Origin: a virus
Virus record (IMG/VR): IMGVR_UViG_3300042945_002470
Span: 1 to 54,056 of that record
DNA: 54,056 nt
Strand: one strand, 5' to 3'
Both the position numbers and the translations under genes were made by a program. Below are positions 8,541 through 16,919 of the stretch, in pieces. The notes beneath the pieces are model-generated. The model saw only the letters and a list, made by a program, of their open reading frames with translations, searched no databases and was not told where the DNA came from. Numbering within the stretch: position 1 is the first letter of the stretch; every line of letters begins with the position of its first letter.

Positions 8541-10280
8541 ATGGGTAGAGATATTATAATAAAACCAAACAGAAACACCACGGGTACTGGTTTAGAACCA
8601 GTGATATATTTTAGTGGTGAGACAAATGCTACCATATCGTTAAAAGTTAATGATGATGGTTCGGTAGTGTTTGTTGGTAGTAATGGTGATATAACAAATA
8701 TCAACAATTCTAACTTATTCGTTGGTGGTCCTATAATTACCGTACCTAGTGATATTAAATTTGTTGTAACAGGTAATTCGTTATTTTTTGGTTCTATTTC
8801 TGCAACAACATTTTATGGTGACGGTTCTGGGTTAAGTGGTATTACAATATCTGGTATTACAGGTTTACAAAGTGCCTTAGATTTAAAAACTGATTTATCG
8901 TTATTTAGTTCACATACCGCTAACACAAATAACCCGCATCAAACTTCTTTAGGTAATTTATTTGGAGGATCTGCACATACGCATACGATATCTGAAGTTA
9001 TAAATTTACAAAGTAGTTTAGATTTAAAAACTGATTTATCGTTATTTAATTTACACACAGGGGATACTAACAATCCACATCAAACCTCTTTAGGTAATTT
9101 ATTTGGCGGTTCAGCACATACGCATACAATAAGTGAAATCATAAATTTACAAAGTAGTTTAGATTTAAAAACGGATTTAACTCTTTTTAGTTCACATACC
9201 GCTAATACAAGTAACCCACATCAAACTTCTTTCTATCAATTAATTAGTACAGCTCATACACACACAATTTCTGATATAAATGATTTAAGTAATCAATTAA
9301 ACTCTAAATTTAGTATTTCAGGTGGTACTGTTAATGGTGATGTACTAGTTTTGGGTAATGTAACAATTCTAGGTTCAGCGACAACAATAAATACATCGAC
9401 ATTATCAATAGCTGATAATGTTGTTACTTTAAATTCTAACATAACTGGGGGTACACCATTCCCAGGTCATTCTGGTATTGAAGTTTTACGTGGTTCAGGT
9501 ACTACCGCGGCTCTTTTGTGGGAAGAACAAAGGTCACAATGGGAGGCTGGGTTACACGGATCCACAAAAAGAATTATTTTAGAAGGTGACAGTTTAGCTT
9601 TATTAAATTCGGGTCACACACATCCTATATCCGAAATCACAGGTTTACAAAGTGCCTTAGATTTAAAAACTGATTTATCGTTATTTAATTCACATACAGG
9701 TAACACAAGTAACCCGCATCAAACTTCTTTAGGTAATTTATTTGGAGGATCTGCACATACGCATACGATATCTGAAGTTATAAATTTACAAACAAATTTA
9801 AATAATAAATTTAATACTTCAGGTGGTACAATTAGTGGTGACATTTTAGTTACAGGTTCAGTATCGGCAACAACATTTTATGGTAATGGACAATATTTGA
9901 CAGGTTTAGTAACTAATGATTTTTATGTAACAGGTGGTACTTTTAGTGGTGGGACTTTAACTCTTAATAGACAAAATGGTTCTGTAACTATTACCGGTTT
10001 TACTTCTGTTAATACTGTTGATACTTTTGTCACTGGGTTCACCTATTCAAATAACAATTTAACAATATCTCAAAATCAAGGACAACTACCAATAAGTGTT
10101 AATATTAGTACAATGACTGGGTTAACTGTTAATGGTAATATTTCTGCTACAACAATGACAACAACAACACCACTACCAAGTGATAATAGTACGACAGTAC
10201 CAACAACTGCGTATGTACAAAATAAAATTGCCACAGCAACAGCACCACAAAATTTATTTAATTATTATAATTTCATTTAA
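8541..10280 (+). CDS. Tail fibre with 47-residue 'NPHQ/HTHTI' repeats
   Basis: 579 residues. Residues about 108-250 hold three tandem 47-residue units (LQSSLDLKTDLSLF, then SSHTANTNNPHQTSLGNLF, then GGSAHTHTISE), and a fourth stands apart near 368-415. Each carries HTH triplets, and SGHTHPI occurs too. HxH triplets bind metal in the needle of T4 long fibres, so metal-stabilised trimer turns are plausible here (inference). 'LSLGNLFGGS' and 'SATTFYGDGSGLSG' phrases and a C-terminal TPLPSDNSTTVPTTAYVQNK are common fibre elements. The last is the 'STKVATTAYV' motif of many phage fibres. Residues near 490-540 resemble part of the minus-strand fibre at 1-1521. Confidence 0.85.
   Translation: MGRDIIIKPNRNTTGTGLEPVIYFSGETNATISLKVNDDGSVVFVGSNGDITNINNSNLFVGGPIITVPSDIKFVVTGNSLFFGSISATTFYGDGSGLSGITISGITGLQSALDLKTDLSLFSSHTANTNNPHQTSLGNLFGGSAHTHTISEVINLQSSLDLKTDLSLFNLHTGDTNNPHQTSLGNLFGGSAHTHTISEIINLQSSLDLKTDLTLFSSHTANTSNPHQTSFYQLISTAHTHTISDINDLSNQLNSKFSISGGTVNGDVLVLGNVTILGSATTINTSTLSIADNVVTLNSNITGGTPFPGHSGIEVLRGSGTTAALLWEEQRSQWEAGLHGSTKRIILEGDSLALLNSGHTHPISEITGLQSALDLKTDLSLFNSHTGNTSNPHQTSLGNLFGGSAHTHTISEVINLQTNLNNKFNTSGGTISGDILVTGSVSATTFYGNGQYLTGLVTNDFYVTGGTFSGGTLTLNRQNGSVTITGFTSVNTVDTFVTGFTYSNNNLTISQNQGQLPISVNISTMTGLTVNGNISATTMTTTTPLPSDNSTTVPTTAYVQNKIATATAPQNLFNYYNFI
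8862..9792 (+). repeat. 141-bp coding repeats in fibre gene, plus a displaced near-identical copy
   Basis: Units begin near 8864, 9005 and 9146, exactly 141 bases apart. A block of about 150 bases at 8862-9012 recurs almost unchanged at 9642-9792, 780 bases (260 codons) downstream. All offsets are multiples of three, so the reading frame is kept. Confidence 0.88.
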
Positions 10281-10292
10281 AAAATATAAAAC

Positions 10293-10733
10293 ATGCCAGC
10301 AAATACAACACCAATTTTTATTTTAACCCCAAATAGAGGGATAAACGGGGGTGCCAGAATTACAGGTGCTAATACAACAAGAGATTTATCTGTAACAACT
10401 AACGCAGTAATATTATTATCTGGTGGTACAGATGGTAGTAGAATAGATGCAATTGAGTGGAACCATTCTTCTTCAGGTGCAACAGCATCGGTAGCGACAA
10501 TAGGTAGGTTATTTCAGTGTTCCGATAATAACTTTAGTAATCCTAGATTATTAAAAGAAGTATCTTTAGCTGCAATAACACCCAATCAAACAGCTACTAT
10601 TGGTCAAACACAAACTATGACTTTTACTTCTCCTATAATATTACCTGCAGGTTTTTCACTTGTTGTAACAATAGGTACTGCACAAAGTGCTGGTAACTAT
10701 TATGATGTTATAGCCTATGGTGGTAATTATTAA
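10293..10733 (+). CDS. Small virion-type protein, unknown role
   Basis: 146 residues, starting MPANTTPIFILTPNRG. It is beta-rich, with no Cys apart from one in LFQCSDNNF, and no enzyme motif or signal peptide. Composition (Thr, Asn, Ala, Ile) matches the neighbouring fibre genes. It is preceded by an A-rich leader (AAAAATATAAAACATG) without a Shine-Dalgarno sequence, as is its downstream partner. It may be a capping or accessory protein of the fibre encoded just upstream. That role is inferred from position only. Confidence 0.6.
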   Translation: MPANTTPIFILTPNRGINGGARITGANTTRDLSVTTNAVILLSGGTDGSRIDAIEWNHSSSGATASVATIGRLFQCSDNNFSNPRLLKEVSLAAITPNQTATIGQTQTMTFTSPIILPAGFSLVVTIGTAQSAGNYYDVIAYGGNY

Positions 10734-10752
10734 AAATTAAAAAATATAAATT

Positions 10753-10992
10753 ATGACCTATAAAATTTTAAATACAAGAACTTTTAATGAGACTTTATTT
10801 ACTGAAGTAGAATACGATTTTGATGGTACGACTATTGTTGTTGAAATTCCCCATTTTATGCCACAAACATCACAAGATGTGATTAGTGGTATCATAAATA
10901 GAGCTTCTTTAGAACAAAATAAATTACAAGTGATACAAAACTTAGGTAATTTAATAAATGATTTGCCTTTAAATCAAACACAAGATTTATAA
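10753..10992 (+). CDS. Small hypothetical protein between fibre genes
   Basis: 79 residues (MTYKILNTRTFNETLFTEVE...). The N-terminal half looks beta-stranded and the C-terminal half helical (INRASLEQNKLQVIQNLGNL). Its leader (TTAAAAAATATAAATTATG) is nearly identical to the one before 10293. It is separated by 9 bases from the large repeat protein at 11002. Phages often place small chaperones or assembly factors beside fibre genes, so that is one possibility. I do not recognise the family. Confidence 0.55.
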   Translation: MTYKILNTRTFNETLFTEVEYDFDGTTIVVEIPHFMPQTSQDVISGIINRASLEQNKLQVIQNLGNLINDLPLNQTQDL

Positions 10993-11001
10993 AAATTAAA
11001 T

Positions 11002-14000
11002 ATGGCTACCTATTACTTTACTGGTAACATAGATAATAACTGGGGAACCGCAGGTAATTGGTCAACAACATCAGGTGGTTCTGGTAATGGTGCTGTACCT
11101 ACAAGTGCTGACGATGCCATATTTGATGGTAGTTCACCTAATTGTACTGTTAATACAACAGGAAGAGTATGTAAAACAATTAATTTTTCTACCTATACTA
11201 ACACAATTACAATGAGTAATACTATAACCGTTAGTGGTAATGTTACTTTAGGTGCAAGTATGGGAATAGCTGGTGCAAGTGCTTTAATAGTAAATACCAC
11301 AGGAAATCTTACAAGTAATGGTAAAACATGGTCAAATGATTTAAATTTAACCGGAAATTTACAAACCTATACATTAATTGATAATTGGACTGTTAGTGGG
11401 AGTTTATTATTAACGGGTTTTGGTACAATAACAATAACTGGAACTTTTAATATAAATGTTGGTGGAAGTTTAAGTGTGGGTGCGACTACTACTACATCAG
11501 GAACAGCGACTATAGTAATGAATGGTACGGGTAGTTATGGACATAGTAGTAATCCAATATTACAAAATAATTTAACTATTAATACTTCTGGAACCGTAAC
11601 AATATCAGGAAATGTTTATTTTTACAACAAAACATTTAGATATATAAGCGGTACTACAGTAACTACCGGAAGTACATTAAATACACAATCCTCAACATTT
11701 GCTGCAAGTGGAATGACTTTTAATTCTATAAGTACTGGCAACATGACACTTTTAGAAGATTTAAATGTAAATGGTTTATTTTCTACTCAGGCGGGTGGTA
11801 CTATTAACGGAAGTTTCACGGTAAATTGTAATGGTGGGGCTACACCCAATAACGGATTTTTTAATGGGACTGCAACAATAAGTTTAAATGGTGGAACATG
11901 GTCTGGAGGTGCTGGGTTTATAGCAACAAATGTAAATATAAATGGAAATGTAACCATTGCAAGTCCTACATTTCAAACCGCAACTTTAAAATATTTATCT
12001 GGAACAGTAACAGTAACAGGAACCCCAAGACTTGGTGGTAGTTTAGATGTTTCTGGCATTACTTGGAATAACTTAAGCCTTTTTGGTACTACGACTTTAT
12101 TAAGTGACTTAAATATAAGTGGTTTAACCACATTTCTTAATACAACAACTATTAATGGAAGTTTTAGAGTAAATTGTAATGGAGGTATAAGTGATAGTGG
12201 ACAAGCGATACTAGGTACCTCAACATTAAGTTTAAATGGTGGTACGTGGAGTGGTAGTGGTGGTGGTTATTTCGGTATAAATACAAATATAAATGGAAAT
12301 GTAACCATTAGTGGGGTTGTAACTTTTGGTACACCAGGTAGAACATTAACTTATATATCTGGAACAACAACCACATCGGGTAGTACATTACGAATGGTGG
12401 ACAATAGTATCTTAAATACTAGCGGTATGACTTGGAATAATATCGCAGTTAATTATAGTCTTAATTCATCAACAATAACATTAACAAGTGATTGTAATGT
12501 GTCTGGTAACTTACTAATGACTAATGTAACAACAATAAATGGTGCATTTAATATGAATGTTGGTGGTAATTTAACTATTGGTGCCACCCCAGGTGCCGGA
12601 ACATCTACTATAGTACTTAATGGCACTGGAACATGGAGTGGAAACTTTAGATTAAGAAATAATTTAAGAATAAATACGCCAGGAACAATCACAATAAGTG
12701 GTAGTGTACAATACGATACAGGAACTTTAACCCATGTTAGTGGAACAACAATTACCACAGGAAGTACATTAACAGTAGCGGCCGCAACACCAATAGTGGT
12801 TAACAATTCAGGTTTTACACTTAATAATGTTAATACAACCGCAAATGTGACATTTTCTGGTACAAGTGGTTGTGATATTAATGGAACTTATACATGTACC
12901 ACACCAGGAACAACACATACCTTCGGTTCAACCTTAACTTACAATATAAATTCTTTAAATATCGCGGGAACAAATGCCTCAAGAGTAACGTTTAGGTCAA
13001 CTACAAGTGGTTCTAAAGCGTTGATTAATTTAAGTTCAATACAATCAGAATATTATTTAAATGTTACAGATATTAATGGAAGTGGTGGTGCTGCAGGATG
13101 GACATTTGGTGGAACATTATCTAATACGGATAATTGGAATTCAAGTACCTCTTTATATTATGTGGGCGTCACCAATTTTAGTGCGTCAGGTTCTTGGTCT
13201 CCATATTCGGGTGGTGTTGGAATAACTTCTATGTCTGCACCTGCGTCTACCGATGATATTGTGTTTGATACTAATAGTGGCGCGTGTACTATGAATGTGG
13301 CTGGTGTTTGTAAAAGTGTAACTTTTGCGACTTACACTAATACAATCACAATGACTAATGGTTTAACCGTAAGCGGTAATGTTACTTTAGGTGCGGGTAT
13401 GACGATAGCGGGAGCAGGAACATTGACTGTAAATGCAACAACAATTATTACTTCAAATGGTAAAACTTGGCCAAATACATTAGTACTTGCGGGTAGTATA
13501 ACAATTACTTTAATTGGTGATTTAACTATTAATGGTTTGTTTTCATTAAACACATCACCCGCAAATACTGTAATGACATTTAATGGTACAGTTAACATTA
13601 ATTGTTATAGTGGTTTTACAAATAATAGTGATGGTGGTACTGGTACATCACAGGGAACTGGAACTACTACTTTAAATATATATGGTGGTACATGGAGTGG
13701 ACAAGGTATGACAAGATTAGACACCAATATTATAGGTGATGTTACCATATCAACTGTTAGATTTACTGTTAGAAAATTAACTTATGTTTCTGGTAATGTT
13801 ACCTGTTTAGGGAGTTCTTGGATATCGGGAACATTGGATGTTGGTGGAATAATGTGGAACGACTTATTTAATGGAACTGGTACTTTGTTATCTGACTTAA
13901 ATGTTAGAGGAATATTAGGTATAAACAATGGTGGTTATGGCGGTGCTTTTAATATTAATTGTTATGGTGGTATAAGTGTTTCATCTTTTCTTCAAAACGC

Positions 14001-14589
14001 TACCGGTGCTTCTGCACCAACAATAAATTTATATGGTGGTACATTTTGTCCCACAGCCGCATCACAAGGATTTTTAACTTGTATTATTAATATAATTGGT
14101 AATATAACGTTTGGAACTGTAGTATTGGATCAAAGTAATACTGTTAGATATATTTCTGGTAATGTCAAAGGTACAAGTACTTCATCATTAATAATAACTC
14201 AAAACGGAAATACTTTACTTAATTTTGATAAAATAAATACCATAAGAACTGTTACAATAACTGGAACAAGATCAGTAACAATGAATAAGTTTTTTAATGG
14301 TACCACCTCTACCCCTACAAGAATACAATGTTCAACCACAACAGGAACTTACGCAGTAGCTTTTCAGGATGGGATTGAAAAAGTTGCTAAAAATGTTAAA
14401 GTATCAGGTTGTATTGTATCAAATAGAAATCAATTATTATTAACAAGTATAAACGCAAATAAAGGAAACAATTTTGGTGTGAGATATATTAACCAATTAC
14501 CGAATGGTAATCCATTAAAATATGTAAATACTATTGTGTCACAAGATGGTGGCGCTTTAATGGCCGACCCAAGTTTTATTGTTAACTAA
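11002..14589 (+). CDS. Giant beta-repeat virion adhesin (1195 residues)
   Basis: The largest gene in the window. The first 100 residues (YYFTGNIDNNWGTAGNWSTT, then VPTSADDAIFDG, then a CTVNTTGRVCKTINF strand) are typical of modules starting with 'W..A.NWS.G.VP...DD.' seen in large secreted Bacteroidota adhesins. The module is repeated from about residue 745 (STDDIVFDTNSGACTMNVAG...). Between lie many 20-30-residue repeats with 'ISGTTTTSGSTL', 'TWNNI' and 'NGGTWSG' phrases, suggesting a beta-solenoid. No catalytic motif or lysin domain is visible. It is probably a receptor-binding or decoration fibre. Similarity to host surface proteins suggests acquisition from the host, which is inference. 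Confidence 0.75.
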   Translation: MATYYFTGNIDNNWGTAGNWSTTSGGSGNGAVPTSADDAIFDGSSPNCTVNTTGRVCKTINFSTYTNTITMSNTITVSGNVTLGASMGIAGASALIVNTTGNLTSNGKTWSNDLNLTGNLQTYTLIDNWTVSGSLLLTGFGTITITGTFNINVGGSLSVGATTTTSGTATIVMNGTGSYGHSSNPILQNNLTINTSGTVTISGNVYFYNKTFRYISGTTVTTGSTLNTQSSTFAASGMTFNSISTGNMTLLEDLNVNGLFSTQAGGTINGSFTVNCNGGATPNNGFFNGTATISLNGGTWSGGAGFIATNVNINGNVTIASPTFQTATLKYLSGTVTVTGTPRLGGSLDVSGITWNNLSLFGTTTLLSDLNISGLTTFLNTTTINGSFRVNCNGGISDSGQAILGTSTLSLNGGTWSGSGGGYFGINTNINGNVTISGVVTFGTPGRTLTYISGTTTTSGSTLRMVDNSILNTSGMTWNNIAVNYSLNSSTITLTSDCNVSGNLLMTNVTTINGAFNMNVGGNLTIGATPGAGTSTIVLNGTGTWSGNFRLRNNLRINTPGTITISGSVQYDTGTLTHVSGTTITTGSTLTVAAATPIVVNNSGFTLNNVNTTANVTFSGTSGCDINGTYTCTTPGTTHTFGSTLTYNINSLNIAGTNASRVTFRSTTSGSKALINLSSIQSEYYLNVTDINGSGGAAGWTFGGTLSNTDNWNSSTSLYYVGVTNFSASGSWSPYSGGVGITSMSAPASTDDIVFDTNSGACTMNVAGVCKSVTFATYTNTITMTNGLTVSGNVTLGAGMTIAGAGTLTVNATTIITSNGKTWPNTLVLAGSITITLIGDLTINGLFSLNTSPANTVMTFNGTVNINCYSGFTNNSDGGTGTSQGTGTTTLNIYGGTWSGQGMTRLDTNIIGDVTISTVRFTVRKLTYVSGNVTCLGSSWISGTLDVGGIMWNDLFNGTGTLLSDLNVRGILGINNGGYGGAFNINCYGGISVSSFLQNATGASAPTINLYGGTFCPTAASQGFLTCIINIIGNITFGTVVLDQSNTVRYISGNVKGTSTSSLIITQNGNTLLNFDKINTIRTVTITGTRSVTMNKFFNGTTSTPTRIQCSTTTGTYAVAFQDGIEKVAKNVKVSGCIVSNRNQLLLTSINANKGNNFGVRYINQLPNGNPLKYVNTIVSQDGGALMADPSFIVN
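11107..11340 (+). repeat. Adhesin module copy A (copy B about 13249-13480)
   Basis: The coding block from the 'DDAIFDG' codons to the 'NGKTW' codons recurs about 2.14 kb downstream in the same gene. The offset at the shared GGTAATGTTACTTTAGGTG is 2139 bases (713 codons). The copies have diverged at synonymous and non-synonymous sites, so this duplication is older than the one in the 6693-8501 fibre. Confidence 0.75.
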
Positions 14590-14599
14590 CAATAATCAG

Positions 14600-14607
14600 A
14601 ATATTTA
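14600..14607 (+). promoter_or_regulatory. Candidate phage promoter motif with long leader
   Basis: GAATATTTATATATAAATAA begins at 14599, in the 75-base gap after the giant adhesin gene. The next ATG (14665) is 57 bases away, much farther than at other sites, so the transcript would have an unusually long leader. Confidence 0.35.
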
Positions 14608-14664
14608 TATATAAATAATAAATTTTTTTGTATAAAAAACCCAAATTAACAACTAAACATATTA

Positions 14665-16422
14665 ATGGACATCAAAAATAATTACTTTTTTAAAAATTTT
14701 GAGGCAATTAATATTGTTTATAATGAGTATTGGGATTTTAATTTATCTTCTGATAGATTAGGTGATTATATTCATTACGCAACAAACTGTAAAAATTCTT
14801 GTAATTATAACATAATAACTGATGGTTTGGTTGTTTGGTTTGATATTAATAATACTGGTACCACAACGTCAGGTTATAACCTGACTTCTTTAGTGGAATG
14901 GTCAGGTCATACACTGACACCTTCCACTGGGTTTACTTTAAATGATTGGGGTTTAACGGGTGTGGATAATGGTAGAACTTATTGTCTATCAGGTGAAACA
15001 TTAGTTATTACACCTACAGATACAAAATTAGTATTATATCCAGTAACAGGTTTAACTGTTTTTTTTGAAGGTACAGGTTGTACAACGACTAAAGGTCTTT
15101 ACGATTATCCTTGGTCTTTCCATTCTAATGCCACAACAATTGATGGTTGTGTTGTTGGAAACACTATTTGTTTAAACGGTGGGTTTTATCAAGGTTTTTT
15201 TAAATTAGACACAGATAAACCGGCACCAAATTCTGTAATGAATGTGGATGAATGTAATAATACAGGTTATACGTTAACCACAACCTCAGCAACAACCAAA
15301 TGGGAAATAATGCCAACCCAATTTAATAAAGGTTGGTCTATGGAAACTTGGATTAATGGTTCCAATGATTATTGTTTAAATTTAACGGGAAGTACGTTAA
15401 ATAATTTATACCCAAACAACAAAGGATTTTTCTTTTATATAGGTACAAGAGCTGAAAATAAATTTTGGAACACTTTTTCAGGTGAATCTGGTTATAAAAC
15501 AACAACTGGAATACCTTTATCAAATGATGAAGAAAAATTGTGGGATCAAAATTTACAAGGTCCTAATGACGGACAATCTTGGTTTACAATTAAAGGAACC
15601 ACATTATCTTGTTGTTGTGATGCTTGTGGTAATACAACAACTTATACTGACCCTAGTATTATAACAGGTGGTCAGAATTGGTTTCAATATCAAGGTAGTG
15701 GACTATGTTGCCAAACATGTAGTGCTACAACTACAACCGTTGTAACAGGTCATTCATATTCTTATTGTGACCAATTATCAGAAAACGCTTTAGGTTTTAG
15801 AATTACAGATGATGGTAGAATTGGTTATCGTAAACTAACTGTAACAGGAGGTTGTTATAATAATGAATATAGAATAACTGGAACCGTAATGGAAGAAGGT
15901 TATTCAGAACCAAATATAATACCGTCAGGTAATACTTGGAACCATGTTGTTGTAACATATACAGCAGGTAGTGGTTTTAAAAATGATTTACCATCTGGTA
16001 CGCTTAAGTTTTGGGTCAATGGTTTAGTAAAATACCAAGTTAAAGATTTTATTGGTTTAAAACTTAGGGCATTAGATGAATGGAGTGATAAACAAATAGG
16101 TGTACCTTTTAATATGAGTTGGGGTGGTGGTACACAAGGTTTATTAGAAAGTCAAACATTTAACGGACCTGATTATGCTGATAGAAATTTATTAATACAA
16201 GAAAATTTTGCAGGAACTTTTGAAGGTGAATTATCACAATTAAGATTTTATGAAAAGCCTTTAAACGTTTTAGAAGTTAGAAATAACTTTTTTATCGATT
16301 GTAGAAGGTATTGTAAACCAAACACCTTTGGTGGTGCACAAATAGTACAACCTAACTCGGAACTTTGTGGTGACTGTAAAAGTGGACCATTACCACCGTA
16401 TATTTTTATACCGTGTGATTGA
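14665..16422 (+). CDS. LamG/concanavalin-like, Cys-rich virion protein
   Basis: 585 residues. Two parts of a lectin-type beta sandwich can be read: residues about 225-245 (KGWSMETWINGSND) and 385-540 (ALGFRITDDGRIGYR, then NTWNHVVVTYTAGS, SGTLKFWVNGLVKY, and FEGELSQLRFYEKPLNVLE). These are the strand motifs of LamG domains, which bind glycans or proteins. Between them lies a Cys-rich insert (TLSCCCDACGNTT and GLCCQTCSATTT), and the tail also has several Cys residues (CRRYC, LCGDC), perhaps metal-binding. It is likely a receptor-binding or baseplate-associated protein. No signal peptide is present. Confidence 0.72.
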   Translation: MDIKNNYFFKNFEAINIVYNEYWDFNLSSDRLGDYIHYATNCKNSCNYNIITDGLVVWFDINNTGTTTSGYNLTSLVEWSGHTLTPSTGFTLNDWGLTGVDNGRTYCLSGETLVITPTDTKLVLYPVTGLTVFFEGTGCTTTKGLYDYPWSFHSNATTIDGCVVGNTICLNGGFYQGFFKLDTDKPAPNSVMNVDECNNTGYTLTTTSATTKWEIMPTQFNKGWSMETWINGSNDYCLNLTGSTLNNLYPNNKGFFFYIGTRAENKFWNTFSGESGYKTTTGIPLSNDEEKLWDQNLQGPNDGQSWFTIKGTTLSCCCDACGNTTTYTDPSIITGGQNWFQYQGSGLCCQTCSATTTTVVTGHSYSYCDQLSENALGFRITDDGRIGYRKLTVTGGCYNNEYRITGTVMEEGYSEPNIIPSGNTWNHVVVTYTAGSGFKNDLPSGTLKFWVNGLVKYQVKDFIGLKLRALDEWSDKQIGVPFNMSWGGGTQGLLESQTFNGPDYADRNLLIQENFAGTFEGELSQLRFYEKPLNVLEVRNNFFIDCRRYCKPNTFGGAQIVQPNSELCGDCKSGPLPPYIFIPCD

Positions 16423-16429
16423 TATTTAT
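16422..16429 (+). promoter_or_regulatory. Candidate phage promoter motif
   Basis: GATATTTATT begins at 16421, overlapping the stop codon of the LamG gene, and lies 7 bases before the ATG at 16437. The short spacing resembles that at 54037-54044. Confidence 0.35.
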
Positions 16430-16436
16430 TAGTAAT

Positions 16437-16826
16437 ATGGCACAAAACTTTTTTATACGTAAAAATTCAAACCTACCAATATTAAAATTGAAATTAATAA
16501 ACGATGGTAGATTAACATATAGAACAATATATGACCGTCTAGAGAACGCGGCTATAACATTTTCCATGATGGATGATAAAGGTATTTACAAAGTATTTAA
16601 TAAACAAGGTTTATTGATACCAGTAGATAAAGAAATATGTCCTGAAGATGGTGAATACTATTTAGGTTATGAGTTTGACCTTAAGGATGTTAATGTATCT
16701 GGAACATTTAAAGCTGAATTTAAAATTGATTTTTTAGATAATGGTGAATCCCTTATCGTACCAATACGTGAAGATTTGTATGTAACCGTATTAGATAGTT
16801 TTACTAAAAGTAAAATCGTCTGCTAG
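16437..16826 (+). CDS. Small virion-associated protein, possible Ig-like/baseplate domain
   Basis: 129 residues from the ATG at 16437 (MAQNFFIRKNSNLP). A start 18 bases upstream is possible but would overlap the preceding stop and the promoter motif. The pattern ITFSMMDDKGIYKVFN, then YYLGYEFDLKDVNVSGTFKA and a FKIDFLDNGESLIVPI strand suggests a compact beta-sandwich. It recalls N-terminal domains of siphophage baseplate upper proteins, where a 'substitution of polynomial material law' fold is described by 'A.F.m.d..G.' and 'G.Y.aeF...'. That similarity is loose. It ends the adhesion gene group. Confidence 0.6.
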   Translation: MAQNFFIRKNSNLPILKLKLINDGRLTYRTIYDRLENAAITFSMMDDKGIYKVFNKQGLLIPVDKEICPEDGEYYLGYEFDLKDVNVSGTFKAEFKIDFLDNGESLIVPIREDLYVTVLDSFTKSKIVC

Positions 16827-16884
16827 TATTCACATATTCATTTTATTTATATAAATTTTATTAGTTATTAATTTATAAACGAGA

Positions 16885-16898
16885 GGTTATCTGTAACC
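16885..16898 (+). promoter_or_regulatory. Hairpin in the DNA polymerase leader
   Basis: GGTTA-TCTG-TAACC can form a 5-bp stem with a 4-base loop, inside an unusually GC-rich stretch (GAGAGGTTATCTGTAACCCG) 22 bases before the polymerase ATG. The surrounding 93-base gap is otherwise A/T. T4 DNA polymerase represses its own translation through a leader hairpin, so an operator is a reasonable guess. The stem is short. Confidence 0.35.
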
Positions 16899-16919
16899 CG
16901 TCCCAAACAGAATTTTTAT

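Noticed and set aside
8862-9792. CRISPR-like array
   Set aside because: Repeats are 141 bases, in frame and coding for fibre units. There are no short repeats with unique spacers anywhere in the window.
12453-13598. Minus-strand open frames inside the giant adhesin gene
   Set aside because: Low-complexity Val/Pro/Ile products that mirror Thr/Asn/Gly codons of the real gene, with no leader or promoter.
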